From NCBI GenBank assembly GCA_965216445.1, contig OZ244166.1, positions 1,426,001 through 1,490,000 on the forward strand: a DNA stretch of 64,000 nt, written 5' to 3'. Below, one piece after another: positions 52,413 to 61,945 of the stretch. Positions within the stretch are counted from its first letter, which is position 1, and each line of letters begins with the position of its first letter. The notes under the pieces are model-generated. The model saw nothing but the letters and a program-made list of their open reading frames with translations, searched no databases and was not told the DNA's origin. Position numbers and translations under genes: made by a program. Source of the DNA: MA-ANB-1 sp965216445 (GTDB taxonomy: Bacteria > Actinomycetota > Acidimicrobiia > Spongiisociales > ZC4RG35).

Positions 52413-52455
52413 TGCTGCTCCTTGAAGTACCCCAATGGTACCGGGAAAAGATCTG

Positions 52456-53511
52456 TTAGCCAGCGTTGAGGGCGGCCGCATAAGCGGTCCGGTACTGCTC
52501 CAGAACCCGCGCCCAGTCAAAACGCAGGACGGCTCGCTGCGCCTCCACTCCGAGCTGACCCCGACGCTCCTCATCGGAGAGTAGGTCAACGAGGTGACGT
52601 GCCAGCGCAACGGCGTTACCCGTGGGAAATGTGACGCCGTTGTCAGCCACAACATCAACAAATGCATCGAGGTCAGACGCAACCACCGCACATCCAGCCG
52701 CCATTGCTTCCGCCAGCACAATCCCGAAACTCTCACCACCGGTGTTCGGAGCGACAAAGATGGCGCTCGAAGCCAGCATCCGATGCTTTTCCCCGTCGCT
52801 CACCCGCCCCAGATAACGGACACCGGGTGGAGCAACTGGCCGCTCCGCTCCCATAACTACCAACTCAGCAGCTGCGTTCGATTGTCTGACTTCTTCGAAG
52901 GCTGCAAGGGCGATATCGAGACCTTTTCGCGGCTCGTCGCGCCCCAAAAAAGCGATGCGATTGGCGACCCTGCCGACTGGCAGATCGTATGCCCCGACAT
53001 CGATTGCGTTTGGAATGATCCTCGGTACTCCCCAATCTGAGGGAATCGAGGCGGCAGCGGTCGAACTCACCGCCGTGAGTTGGGCCCCGGTGACTTGGCG
53101 GGCCAAGCCCGGGATCTTTCTATACGCCGTCCGGGCCCAGGATGGAGCGTCGGCATGAAAGGTCAAGACCTTTGGCTTGCGGCTTCGGAGGCCGGCCCAC
53201 CCCGCCATGGGGATGAGCGGCTCGTGAACGTTCACCACATCGACAGAACCCAATGCGCTGCTCACCCGATTCCACGACTTGGGTGCGAGAGTTAACGGGA
53301 CCACCGAGTCGTTGGCACGTATCCGGAAGGGCCTTCCTACGGGAACCGTAGTTTCGTCGACTCCGGGACCACCGGCGTAGGCGGTGCTACCCGCACCGAT
53401 CAGAATCGCTTCATCGCCGGCCGAGCGAAGACGCTCCGCCAACTCGATGCAGAGCTGCTGGACACCGCCAGGAGAAGCAAGGTCATAGGGGCAGACAATT
53501 CCGATTCTCAT
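52456..53511 (-). CDS. pimA: PimA-like GT4 glycosyltransferase (phosphatidylinositol mannosyltransferase)
   Basis: 351 residues, GT-B fold. N-terminal Rossmann IGIVCPYDLASPGGVQ (2-17), acceptor region VVNVHEPLIP, C-terminal donor site with EPRKGLDIALAAF and NTGGESFGIVLAEAMAAG, where the Glu-x7-Glu binds GDP-mannose. ATG 53511 overlaps the acyltransferase stop (ATGA). Context pgsA-patA-pimA supports the first mannosyl transfer to phosphatidylinositol at the inner membrane face. Whether later PIM or other lipids are made here is not shown. Confidence 0.9.
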   Translation of the reverse strand: MRIGIVCPYDLASPGGVQQLCIELAERLRSAGDEAILIGAGSTAYAGGPGVDETTVPVGRPFRIRANDSVVPLTLAPKSWNRVSSALGSVDVVNVHEPLIPMAGWAGLRSRKPKVLTFHADAPSWARTAYRKIPGLARQVTGAQLTAVSSTAAASIPSDWGVPRIIPNAIDVGAYDLPVGRVANRIAFLGRDEPRKGLDIALAAFEEVRQSNAAAELVVMGAERPVAPPGVRYLGRVSDGEKHRMLASSAIFVAPNTGGESFGIVLAEAMAAGCAVVASDLDAFVDVVADNGVTFPTGNAVALARHLVDLLSDEERRGQLGVEAQRAVLRFDWARVLEQYRTAYAAALNAG

Positions 53512-54389
53512 GCGCCGATTCGGTCTGACGGCCAGTTCGGCTGCACCAGATGCCACTGTGTCGGCCGGGCTCGAATGATTCCTTCCAGCTCATGGGCAAG
53601 CCGCTGAGTCATTTCCCTGATCTTTTCCGACCGGGACCCGCTCGCAGGGATCTCTATCGCCTCACGGACAACAATGCTGTAGCCACCGTCTTCGAAGTAG
53701 CAGCCAACGGGATGGAGCGGAGCCCCGGTGCGGAGCGCGAGAGTCGCCGGTCCCGGTGGCATCGTTGTGCGCTCGCCGAAGAACTCGACCTCGACTCCCT
53801 TACCCTTCAGGTCGCGGTCGGAGAGGAGCGCAATCGCCTTGTTTTCGGCGATTCCGGCTTCGAGTTCCCTCATGACATGAGCGCTCCCCGTGGCGAGAAC
53901 TATCTCGATCCCATATTCGCCACGCATCCGAGTGAACCAGTCGGTGATTCTCCTGTTGGCAAGGTTTTCGGCCACGGCCACGATCGGAACCCCGATGTTC
54001 ACTGCTACGGGTGCCGCTGCTTCCCAATTGCCCATATGAGGGAGGGCGACAATGGCCCCCGTTCCGTTGTCCCTGGCGTCGACGAGTTGGTCCAGCCCAT
54101 CGACATTGGTGCTCGCCATCATCTCTGGAATGCGACGAGCCCGAGCCCAGAGGGCCTCAGCCCAATACCGCCCGTATGAGACCATCACTTCCTTGGCGGC
54201 AGCCTCGACGTCCGCCTCCGGACCGAGAACACGGGACATGTGGCGAGCGGCCATTTCTCTCCGGCCCGCAGCGAATCGGTGCCACACCGCCCCTCCAAGC
54301 TCACCGAGACGACGCGCCCACCGTGCGGGAAGAACTCCGACCAGGCCAACGCCGATGCGGAGACCGACGTACCCAAAAAGATGCTTCAC
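53508..54389 (-). CDS. patA: PatA-like phosphatidylinositol-mannoside / lipid A-type acyltransferase
   Basis: 293 residues, LPLAT/HtrB-type fold. The catalytic HX4E pair is H118 and E123 in LPHMGNWE; GERTTMPPGPATLA is a conserved acyl-binding part. Amphipathic N-terminus near 1-25. GTG 54389 chosen because it overlaps the pgsA stop (GTGA); the upstream frame lies in pgsA. By synteny it acylates the PimA product. Confidence 0.9.
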   Translation of the reverse strand: MKHLFGYVGLRIGVGLVGVLPARWARRLGELGGAVWHRFAAGRREMAARHMSRVLGPEADVEAAAKEVMVSYGRYWAEALWARARRIPEMMASTNVDGLDQLVDARDNGTGAIVALPHMGNWEAAAPVAVNIGVPIVAVAENLANRRITDWFTRMRGEYGIEIVLATGSAHVMRELEAGIAENKAIALLSDRDLKGKGVEVEFFGERTTMPPGPATLALRTGAPLHPVGCYFEDGGYSIVVREAIEIPASGSRSEKIREMTQRLAHELEGIIRARPTQWHLVQPNWPSDRIGA

Positions 54390-54955
54390 GGGATGTTGCG
54401 ATATGTGGTTGCGAACCGGTATCCGGCGGTGAACCAGACGGTGACAACGAAGATCCACAGCATCGGCTCCACCTGGCCAAGCAACAGGCCGCCGCAGAAC
54501 AGGATCACGCGCTCGGCCCGACCCATCAGACCTCCCCTACCGTCAAGATCTTGGGCTTCGGCCCGCGCCCGCATGTAGGGAACCAACATCGCGCCACCGA
54601 TGGCCAGGATTATCAAAAGGAGCGCTCGGGGGTCTCCTGCCATTGCTACGCCCAGGCCGGCGAAGGCCGCAATCTCACCGAGACGGTCAAACGCTGAGTC
54701 GAGGAATGCACCCCGGGCACTCTCGGTTCCGGTCACGCGAGCTATGGATCCGTCCAGCCCGTCTAAGGCAGACCCCAGAAGAATGATCGCCGCTCCCGAT
54801 CTCAACATCTCATTGGCGACAAATATCGAACCGACCACCGTCACCGAAAGCCCGATGACAGTCATCATCGCCGGGGTGATGCCCATCGCGGCGAGGCCCT
54901 TTCCCATTGGGACCAAGAAACGTGTGATCCGGGGGCGGACCCGCATATCGATCAT
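54386..54955 (-). CDS. pgsA: CDP-alcohol phosphatidyltransferase (phosphatidylinositol phosphate synthase-like)
   Basis: 189 residues with about six TM helices. The full CDP-OH motif D-G-x2-A-R-x8-G-x3-D-x3-D is visible (D68, G69, A72, R73, G82, D86, D90). Followed by patA and pimA with 4 bp overlaps, the mycobacterial PI/PIM cassette, so inositol phosphate is the expected alcohol. A second ATG three codons in is a possible start. 160 bp separate it from the divergent fusA2. Confidence 0.9.
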   Translation of the reverse strand: MIDMRVRPRITRFLVPMGKGLAAMGITPAMMTVIGLSVTVVGSIFVANEMLRSGAAIILLGSALDGLDGSIARVTGTESARGAFLDSAFDRLGEIAAFAGLGVAMAGDPRALLLIILAIGGAMLVPYMRARAEAQDLDGRGGLMGRAERVILFCGGLLLGQVEPMLWIFVVTVWFTAGYRFATTYRNIP

Positions 54956-55069
54956 GAGGTCACGAAATTAGCAGGACGGGCGCCCCACCCCATCGTGAAC
55001 TGATTCCAGGCGTCGTGAATCCTTTGGTCCGGCGCCAAATCTCGAATATCTGAGCCGTGGGCTGGTGGT

Positions 55070-55075
55070 TAGGAT
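55070..55075 (+). promoter_or_regulatory. Possible -10 (TAGGAT) for fusA2
   Basis: TAGGAT, a common actinobacterial -10, lies 41 bp before the GTG in the 160 bp divergent region. The expected -35 (about 55047-55052) is not a good match, so evidence is moderate. Confidence 0.35.
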
Positions 55076-55116
55076 CGGTAGACCCTCGAACCGGGATCGT
55101 GAACAAGGAGGTTTGT

Positions 55117-57165
55117 GTGCAACCCGACAAAGTCCGCAATGTCGCCCTCGTCGGGCATGGTGGATCCGGGAAAACGACTCTCGCCGAAGCCATGCTTTTC
55201 GTGGGTGGGGCAATTAACAGGCAGGGCTCGGTGGAGCAAGGCACCACCGTCTTCGATCACGAACCCGAGGAGATTGACCACGGTATCTCATTGGGATTGG
55301 CCACGGCGACGGTGGACTGGAACGGTCACCGGATCAACATCATCGATACGCCGGGCGCTACCGACTTCGCAGGCGACGCCAGGGCAGCTCTTCGCGCCGC
55401 CGACCTTGCCCTCTTCGTTGTATCAGCAGTCGATGGCGTCGAGGTTCAAACCGAACTGCTCTGGGCTGTCGCCGGCCAGGAGGGGATCCCCAGGGCGATA
55501 GTTGTTTCCAAGCTCGACCGAGATCGCGCTTCCTTTGATAGGACTCTTTCCCAGCTTCGCGAGTCGTTCGGCAAGGTGGTTGCACCAATTCAGATACCTA
55601 TAGGAGCAGAAGAATCGCTTCGCGGGGTGGTGAGAATCGCTTCTGAGAGATCCTATGAATACAGCAACGGCCCGCGGGGAAGTCTCACCGATCTTCCGGA
55701 GGACATGGCGGAGCGGGTTCACACCACCCACACCTCACTCATCGAATCCGTTGTCGAGACGGATGATGCCTTGATGGAGGCCTATTTCGAAGGCCAGGAA
55801 CCGACCAGGGATCAAATAGTCAGCACGGTTCACAAGGGCATAGTCGACGGAACGATGGACCCCGTCTTGGTGACGTCAGCCGAAAAGCTCATAGGTATTG
55901 ACCTGCTTCTCGAATTCATCACCGACTACGGACCAAATCCCATGGAACGCCGCCTCCCCGAACTCACGTCTCCAGGGGATTTCGAACCCTCCCCAGATGG
56001 TCCCACCCTTGCCTACGTCTTCAAGACCATCTCCGATCCTTTTGTGGGTCGAATCTCGATGTTCCGTATCTACTCGGGCACAGTCAAAGCCGACCAAACC
56101 CTGAACCTGGCTCGGGGAGGCACGGTTCGGCTCCACAACCTCTACAAACTGCAAGGCAAAGAGCACCAAGAGGTCAACGAGCTTCCAACCGGAGGAATCG
56201 GAGCCGTGGCCAAGGTCGTTGAGACACAGGCGGGTGACACGTTGCGAGCCAACGGGGTCGATGTTGTCATCAAGCCTGTTGAATACCCAAGACCGGTGGC
56301 GGAAGTCGCAATCACACCTCACTCTCTTCAGGACGAAGAAAAGCTCTCTACCGCCCTGCACCGGATCGAAGTCGAGGATCCGACCCTCAAGGTCAGCCAT
56401 CGCAGCGAGACCGGTGAGACGATTCTGGCCGGGCTTGGCGACTCGCACATCGACGTGACGCTCGAGCGAATCCACCGTCGATACGGCGTCGAAATTGACT
56501 CCCATCTCCCGAAGATCCCTTACCGGGAGACCATCACCAGGTCTGCCGATGCGGAAGGCAAACACAAGAAGCAGAGCGGTGGTCGGGGTCAATTCGGGGT
56601 GGCGATGGTGAAGTTTGCGCCGCTACCCCGCGGCAAGGGCTACGAGTACATCGACAGCGTGAAGGGCGGCTCCGTCCCGCGCGGATTCATACCTGCGGTG
56701 GACAAAGGCGTTAGGGAGGCCCTGGAGAGGGGCATCGTCGCCGGGTACCCGGTCACCGACATCTCGGCTGAGCTCTACGACGGCAAATACCATCCGGTCG
56801 ACTCCGACGAGATGTCGTTCCGAATGGCTGGGATCCAGGCACTTCGTTCGGCGTCGGCTTCGCTCGGACCGATCCTCCTGGAGCCGGTGATGAAGATCAC
56901 AGTTGCGGTGCCGGCAGACCACATCGGAGACGTGATGGGAGACATCAACTCCAAGAGGGGCCGGGTTCTGGGGATGGAAGGCGAAGGAAACCTCCGCAGC
57001 GTTATTGCAGAAGTTCCAATGGCGGAGATCCAGCAGTACGCCGCTGAGCTTCGTTCTTTAACTTCCGGACGGGGTAGTTTTGAGGTCGAGTTCGATCACT
57101 ACGCCGAAATGCCTCACAATGAGGCAGAGAAGGTCATCGCAGCATCCAGCCGCGACGACGAATAG
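55117..57165 (+). CDS. fusA2: Elongation factor G-like GTPase (EF-G2 type)
   Basis: 682 residues from GTG 55117, supported by AAGGAGG just upstream. G1 is GHGGSGKTT (13-21), not the AHIDAGKTT of canonical EF-G; G3 DTPGATDF and G4 SKLD are present. Domains II to V follow (about 285-680), with the domain IV glycine loop GRGQFGVAMV. This P-loop variant marks the EF-G2 subfamily of actinobacteria, whose role is unclear and which is not the main translocase. No tufA, rpsL or rpsG is nearby, in agreement. gltA starts 10 bp later. Confidence 0.9.
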   Translation: MQPDKVRNVALVGHGGSGKTTLAEAMLFVGGAINRQGSVEQGTTVFDHEPEEIDHGISLGLATATVDWNGHRINIIDTPGATDFAGDARAALRAADLALFVVSAVDGVEVQTELLWAVAGQEGIPRAIVVSKLDRDRASFDRTLSQLRESFGKVVAPIQIPIGAEESLRGVVRIASERSYEYSNGPRGSLTDLPEDMAERVHTTHTSLIESVVETDDALMEAYFEGQEPTRDQIVSTVHKGIVDGTMDPVLVTSAEKLIGIDLLLEFITDYGPNPMERRLPELTSPGDFEPSPDGPTLAYVFKTISDPFVGRISMFRIYSGTVKADQTLNLARGGTVRLHNLYKLQGKEHQEVNELPTGGIGAVAKVVETQAGDTLRANGVDVVIKPVEYPRPVAEVAITPHSLQDEEKLSTALHRIEVEDPTLKVSHRSETGETILAGLGDSHIDVTLERIHRRYGVEIDSHLPKIPYRETITRSADAEGKHKKQSGGRGQFGVAMVKFAPLPRGKGYEYIDSVKGGSVPRGFIPAVDKGVREALERGIVAGYPVTDISAELYDGKYHPVDSDEMSFRMAGIQALRSASASLGPILLEPVMKITVAVPADHIGDVMGDINSKRGRVLGMEGEGNLRSVIAEVPMAEIQQYAAELRSLTSGRGSFEVEFDHYAEMPHNEAEKVIAASSRDDE

Positions 57166-57175
57166 AAAGGAAACG

Positions 57176-58459
57176 ATGTCAGACGCGGTACTGCGGTACG
57201 GAGACCAGGAGTTAGAGCTCCCTACACATACGGGAACTGAAGGCGAGGTCGCGGTCGACATCAGCCGACTCCGCTCGGACCTTGGGCTGGTGACCACGGA
57301 CCGCGGGTTCGCCAATACTGCGGAAGGTGAGTCTGCCGTTTCGTACATCGACGGTGAGCAGGGCATTCTTCGATATCGGGGCTATCCGATCGATCAGCTT
57401 GCCGAGAAATCTTCCTTTCTCGAGGTTGCATATCTCCTTCAGTACGGAGAGCTTCCAACGAAGGCACAAATGGATTCGTACGCCGAATCGATAACACGGC
57501 ACACGCTTCTACGCGAGGATGTGAAGCACCTCTTCGAAGCCTTCCCCCACACGGCCCACCCGATGCAGATCCTTGCCTCCGCAACGTCGGCACTCGCCAC
57601 GTATTACCCAGACGCTCTGGACCCGTTGGATGAGGAAGCCGTTGACATCAGTGCGAGGCGCCTCATCGCCAAGACACCAACGATGGTCGCTTGGTCTTAC
57701 AAATACTCCGTGCACCAGCCTTACGTGTACCCGGACAACGATCACGATTATGCGGCGAACTTTCTGAAGATGATGTTCTCGGTGCCTGCCGAGGACTATC
57801 AACCCGATCCAGTGGTGTCCAAGGCATTGAACATGCTTCTGATTCTCCACGCAGACCATGGCCAAAACTGCTCCGCTTCAGCAGTTCGTCTCGTCGGATC
57901 CGGTCACGCAAACATCTTCAGCTCCGTTAGCGCCGGTATTCACGCTCTCTCCGGCCCCTTGCACGGTGGAGCTAACCAGGCAGTAATGGAGATGCTGGAC
58001 ATGATCGTCTCGGAAGGCGGAGGAATCGAAACCTTCGTCAGCCGGGCAAAGGACAAGGCTGATCCATTCCGCCTCATGGGTTTCGGGCACCGTGTGTACA
58101 AGAATTTCGATCCACGGGCGCGCATCATCAAGAAGGCTGCTGAGGACGTCCTGGAAGCAATGGGAATCGACGACCCTGTGCTTGAAGTTGCGATGGCCCT
58201 CGAGGAGGTGGCTCTCAATGACAGCTACTTCGTTGAACGCAAGCTCTACCCCAACGTCGACTTCTACTCCGGGATCATCTACAGAGCCATGGGTTTTCCG
58301 AGAAACATGTTCACGGTGTTGTTCGCGATGGGACGACTTCCCGGATGGCTTGCCCAGTTCAGGGAATTAGCCGCCGACAAGGACGCCAAAATCTTTCGTC
58401 CCCGGCAGCTCTATACCGGTGCGGCAGCACGAGACTACGTGCCGTTGGATCAGAGGTAG
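57176..58459 (+). CDS. gltA: Citrate synthase (type II)
   Basis: 427 residues from the ATG with AAAGGA six bases upstream. Catalytic region SGPLHGGANQAVMEML (His), GFGHRVYKNFDPRA (His) and the late Asp in VDFYSGIIYRAMGFP are intact. An N-terminal beta extension (about 1-60) fits the hexameric NADH-sensitive type seen in Gram-negatives and actinobacteria. Ten bases after fusA2, so likely co-transcribed; convergent with 58466. Confidence 0.97.
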   Translation: MSDAVLRYGDQELELPTHTGTEGEVAVDISRLRSDLGLVTTDRGFANTAEGESAVSYIDGEQGILRYRGYPIDQLAEKSSFLEVAYLLQYGELPTKAQMDSYAESITRHTLLREDVKHLFEAFPHTAHPMQILASATSALATYYPDALDPLDEEAVDISARRLIAKTPTMVAWSYKYSVHQPYVYPDNDHDYAANFLKMMFSVPAEDYQPDPVVSKALNMLLILHADHGQNCSASAVRLVGSGHANIFSSVSAGIHALSGPLHGGANQAVMEMLDMIVSEGGGIETFVSRAKDKADPFRLMGFGHRVYKNFDPRARIIKKAAEDVLEAMGIDDPVLEVAMALEEVALNDSYFVERKLYPNVDFYSGIIYRAMGFPRNMFTVLFAMGRLPGWLAQFRELAADKDAKIFRPRQLYTGAAARDYVPLDQR

Positions 58460-58465
58460 TTCGGC

Positions 58466-58951
58466 TCAGACCGCGGGGATGGCTTCCGTATAGACGTCTT
58501 CTACGACGTCTCCATCGACGGCATCCACGACAACCAGACCCCTCCGGTCCGGCGGCTCAGTAGCTGAATACAACACGACCGCCCAGCGGGGCCGGGACCG
58601 CCACCCTTTGAATGTGACTGCGCCGGACGCGTGGCCCACCGGAAAATCAACCGATGTACCGGCGATCTGCATCGCTCTCGTCTCATCGATATTCAACGGC
58701 CATGAGGACGCAAACTGCCAGAAAGCGAGGGCGGCAAGGCCCACAGCGGGGATCCAGCCGTTGGTAATGGTGAGGGCGACGACGATCGCGGCAACCAAGA
58801 AAACCCAGCCCGCGGTTCGTCTCCGCATCGGAGACGGAAATCGGTAAGGAGTGAGGATGTTGGCGTCAAGCTCTTCTTCAATTGCCACCGACTCAGCAAG
58901 GTCCTTCTCTATGTAAATGCCCTCGCGGTCGATCCGTCGATCGTCACTCAC
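58466..58951 (-). CDS. Small membrane protein downstream of thrS
   Basis: 161 residues. Polar N-terminus (1-45), two adjacent TM helices (about 47-64 and 67-84), then a beta-rich soluble C-terminal domain (90-161). ATG overlaps the thrS stop (ATGA), so it is translated from the thrS transcript. Function unknown; no motif recognised. The 3' end is only 6 bp from the gltA stop on the other strand. Confidence 0.7.
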   Translation of the reverse strand: MSDDRRIDREGIYIEKDLAESVAIEEELDANILTPYRFPSPMRRRTAGWVFLVAAIVVALTITNGWIPAVGLAALAFWQFASSWPLNIDETRAMQIAGTSVDFPVGHASGAVTFKGWRSRPRWAVVLYSATEPPDRRGLVVVDAVDGDVVEDVYTEAIPAV

Positions 58952-60897
58952 AGTTGCGGCTCCTTGGCAATTTCAGTCAGCCTGTCCGTAGCGTCGGCCA
59001 ACTTCACTCCTCTGGTGTCTCGCTCCTCCCCGTAGAGGCGGAGTCCGACTGTGTTGTTGGCGACGTCATCGTCACCGACGACGATCACAGCCGGATGCTT
59101 TTGCGTGATCGACTTGCGAATCTTGTCGCCGACTGTATCCCCAGATGTGTCTACTTCGGCGCGAAGTCCGGCGTTGGTCAACTCGGTGCTCACCTTTTCT
59201 GCATACTCAACGTGACGGTCGGCAACCGGAACGATGGTCACTTGGATCGGTGCAAGCCATGCAGGAAGTGCACCGGCGTAGTGCTCGACCATCACTCCCA
59301 TGAACCGATCCAACGAACCAGCTTTGGCACAGTGGATCATGTAAGGACGCTCGGGTTTGTTGTCAGCGCTTATGTACTCCAGATCGAATCGATCGGGAAG
59401 CAGGAAGTCGAGCTGGATTGTTGACAACTGCCAACGACGACCTATTGCGTCCCGGAGATGGACGTCGATTTTCGGTCCGTAGAACGCCCCCTCGCCCTCG
59501 GCTACCTCATACTTCACGCCGCTCTCGACGAGGATCTCCTCGAGAATCGACGCTGCTTCGGTCCACCGCTCATCGTCTCCGCCGGCTTTCTCCGGCTTCG
59601 TACTCAAGTCGGCTTCTATCTCATCGAATCCGAAATCGTTGTGCCAATTGAGGACAAACCTGAGGTGCATCCGCAGCTCGTCTTTGAGCTGATCCTTGGT
59701 GCAAAAAGTGTGAGAATCGTCTTGGGTGAACCCACGCGCCCGCAACAGTCCGTGGACTGCCCCGGAAAGCTCATATCTGTAGCAACCACCTAGTTCGGAC
59801 ATCCGAATCGGCAGGTCGCGATAGGAATGGGGCGAGTCTTTGTAAATCAGGATGTGGAACGGGCAGTTCATCGGTTTGACGCGATACTCCTGATCGTTGT
59901 CGAGAGTCATCCCCGGATACATGTTTTCGGCGTAGAAATCCAGGTGCCCCGAGGTATGCCACAGATCCGACTTGGCCAAGTGCGGGGTGAATACGTATTC
60001 GAATCCGTACTTCCTGTGCATCGCTCGACTGTGGTCCTCGACGATCTTTCGGAACATCCCGCCTTTGGGATGCCAGACAGCCAATCCCGACCCAAGCTCC
60101 TCAGGAAAACTGAACAGTCCCAACTCAGCGCCCAGTTTGCGATGATCTCGTTTCTCGGCTTCTTCCTGGCGGGTCAGATACTGGTCGAGCTCCTTCTTCG
60201 ATGGCCAAGAAGTGCCGTAGATCCGCTGCAGTTGTTCTCGGTCCTGGTCACCGCGCCAGTACGCACCAGACGTTTTTGTCAGCTTCACGGCGGGGATTCG
60301 GCCGGTCGACGGAAGATGCGGGCCACGACAAAGGTCGACGAACTCGTCGTTTCGATAGACGGTTACGTCCTCACCGTCGTCGACCTCGGACGGATCCACA
60401 TTGGCGATGATCTCCCGCTTGAACTGGTGCTCGGCAAAAAGGTCCAAAGCACGATCGACGTCCATCCTCTCCCTGACGAAAGCTTGGTCCTCACCGATGA
60501 TCTCGTGCATCCGGTTCTCGATTTGTTCCAGATCTTCCGGAGTAAAGGGCTCTTCAACGCTGAAGTCGTAATAGAACCCGTCCTCGATTGCCGGACCGAT
60601 CGCAAATGTCGAACCCGGATACAGGTCGAGGACTGCCTGGGCGAGAACATGAGCGGACGAATGGCGGAGTATGTGAAGCCCGTCCGGGTCTTTGAGAGTT
60701 ATCACGGCAAAGTCTCCGGACTCGCCGACGGGGCTCGCGAGATCCCGCAATTCATCGTTTATCCGATAGGCAACTGCTGCTTTGGCCAGACCGGGACCAA
60801 TCGAGGCAGCGACATCGAGACCCGTAGCATTTTCTGGATGATCAACAACCGTTCCATCCGGGTACTTAAGATTGATAGACAACTGTTCAACTCTCAC
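58948..60897 (-). CDS. thrS: Threonyl-tRNA synthetase
   Basis: 649 residues from GTG 60897. TGS domain (about 1-65, INLKYPDGTVVDHP), editing domain with HSSAHVLAQAV (about 78-88), class II core with zinc Cys in VKPMNCPFH, motif 2 RYELSGAVHGLLRARGFTQDD, zinc His in MVEHYAGALPAW, and C-terminal anticodon-binding domain (about 550-649). The start is not strongly marked; the frame continues upstream without homology. The 77 bp divergent gap is too short for a T-box. Confidence 0.96.
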   Translation of the reverse strand: MRVEQLSINLKYPDGTVVDHPENATGLDVAASIGPGLAKAAVAYRINDELRDLASPVGESGDFAVITLKDPDGLHILRHSSAHVLAQAVLDLYPGSTFAIGPAIEDGFYYDFSVEEPFTPEDLEQIENRMHEIIGEDQAFVRERMDVDRALDLFAEHQFKREIIANVDPSEVDDGEDVTVYRNDEFVDLCRGPHLPSTGRIPAVKLTKTSGAYWRGDQDREQLQRIYGTSWPSKKELDQYLTRQEEAEKRDHRKLGAELGLFSFPEELGSGLAVWHPKGGMFRKIVEDHSRAMHRKYGFEYVFTPHLAKSDLWHTSGHLDFYAENMYPGMTLDNDQEYRVKPMNCPFHILIYKDSPHSYRDLPIRMSELGGCYRYELSGAVHGLLRARGFTQDDSHTFCTKDQLKDELRMHLRFVLNWHNDFGFDEIEADLSTKPEKAGGDDERWTEAASILEEILVESGVKYEVAEGEGAFYGPKIDVHLRDAIGRRWQLSTIQLDFLLPDRFDLEYISADNKPERPYMIHCAKAGSLDRFMGVMVEHYAGALPAWLAPIQVTIVPVADRHVEYAEKVSTELTNAGLRAEVDTSGDTVGDKIRKSITQKHPAVIVVGDDDVANNTVGLRLYGEERDTRGVKLADATDRLTEIAKEPQL

Positions 60898-60974
60898 TAG
60901 CCTGAGAGCGGCAGAATACCCAGCACGGGCTGGATAAGACTCATCAATACGGCAGACCGGGAAATCGAGGGGAA

Positions 60975-61805
60975 ATGAATCCAAGAGAGCTTGTTGAGGC
61001 AACCCATCCTCAGGCCAATCTTCGTGAACTCTCGGCAGGCGCAAACAAGGTCTTCCGGGTTATCGATGAACAGGGCGGGACGAAGATCGTCAAGGTCTAT
61101 CCGGTTGCTTCAAGGGAGCGTCGTGAAAGACGTGCTCTCGAATCTCTCGCCGGCACCCCTGGAGTTCCGTCTTTGATCGACTCGGGAGTGGACGATGACC
61201 TGGCCTGGATTTCCATGACCGACGGTGGCAACTGGAACCTCGGAAACCTTCCCAAGAATCTCGACGCGATCTCAGTTGCCGGCAAAGTACTTCGAGGTGT
61301 GCACGATGCGAAAGCAGAAATCACCAATCTGGCAACGAGCATCGACTCCGAGTATGTGAAATCCCACTATCAGTCGACCATCACGCGGTTGGGCCGATTC
61401 CGACGCCGTTTCGAATTGGACCAGCGTGTTCTCGACGCGGCACTGGAAATGACCCCGCCACACGCCACCGATTCAGTCACAGCGCATACCCGGCCGACAC
61501 CGTCGAAGTTCGTTCTTACCGAAGGCGGGGCAGTCACCCTCGTCGATTGGGAGTGGGCAACGCTCGCTCCACCCGAATGGGATCTGACCCTGGCGGTCTG
61601 GCGATTTGCCGCCACCATCGGTGAGGATGCAGCAGCAGCATTTAGGAGCGGGTATGGAGCTGAGCTCGCAGAGTCGAGCTACCGACCCTGGGTCGCGTAC
61701 CACGCGGCAACAATGATGCTCGATGCGGCTGAGGTTCGTGAGGGTCGATTGGGAGATCTCTCCTATTTGGTCAACGACCTGACCGAAGCCGTGCTCGGGA
61801 CCTAA
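60975..61805 (+). CDS. APH/choline kinase-like protein, predicted pseudokinase
   Basis: 276 residues. Protein-kinase-like fold of the aminoglycoside/choline kinase superfamily: Lys in KIVKVYP (K40), and the C-lobe with LVDWEWA (metal-binding D191). The catalytic HxDxxxxN segment reads HTRPTPSK: H171 kept, the catalytic Asp replaced by R173 and the Asn by K178. This argues against normal phosphotransfer. It could be a pseudokinase or a much diverged enzyme. Divergent from thrS (77 bp). Confidence 0.8.
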   Translation: MNPRELVEATHPQANLRELSAGANKVFRVIDEQGGTKIVKVYPVASRERRERRALESLAGTPGVPSLIDSGVDDDLAWISMTDGGNWNLGNLPKNLDAISVAGKVLRGVHDAKAEITNLATSIDSEYVKSHYQSTITRLGRFRRRFELDQRVLDAALEMTPPHATDSVTAHTRPTPSKFVLTEGGAVTLVDWEWATLAPPEWDLTLAVWRFAATIGEDAAAAFRSGYGAELAESSYRPWVAYHAATMMLDAAEVREGRLGDLSYLVNDLTEAVLGT

Positions 61806-61945
61806 ACCCGCCCTCAACTCAGCCAGGCGCCCCTTCAACCAACCCCTAACGGTGGCGCGTTCCTCAGCGACGACATGGATGCAAATCCGCGAAAATCGGC
61901 GCTATCTGGCTTAGCCTTCATGCGACAAGGCATGGAGGACGGACA
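61806..61945. other. Short non-coding gap
   Basis: 140 bp without a supported gene. Nothing like a terminator with a T-tract follows the kinase-like gene. A promoter for the downstream small gene is not recognisable. Confidence 0.35.

Noticed and set aside
59827..60900. 357-codon plus-strand open frame
   Set aside because: Antisense to thrS over its whole length, without recognisable motifs.
60898..60974. Possible T-box leader for thrS
   Set aside because: 77 bp is shorter than known T-boxes and I see no specifier-loop or T-box sequence.
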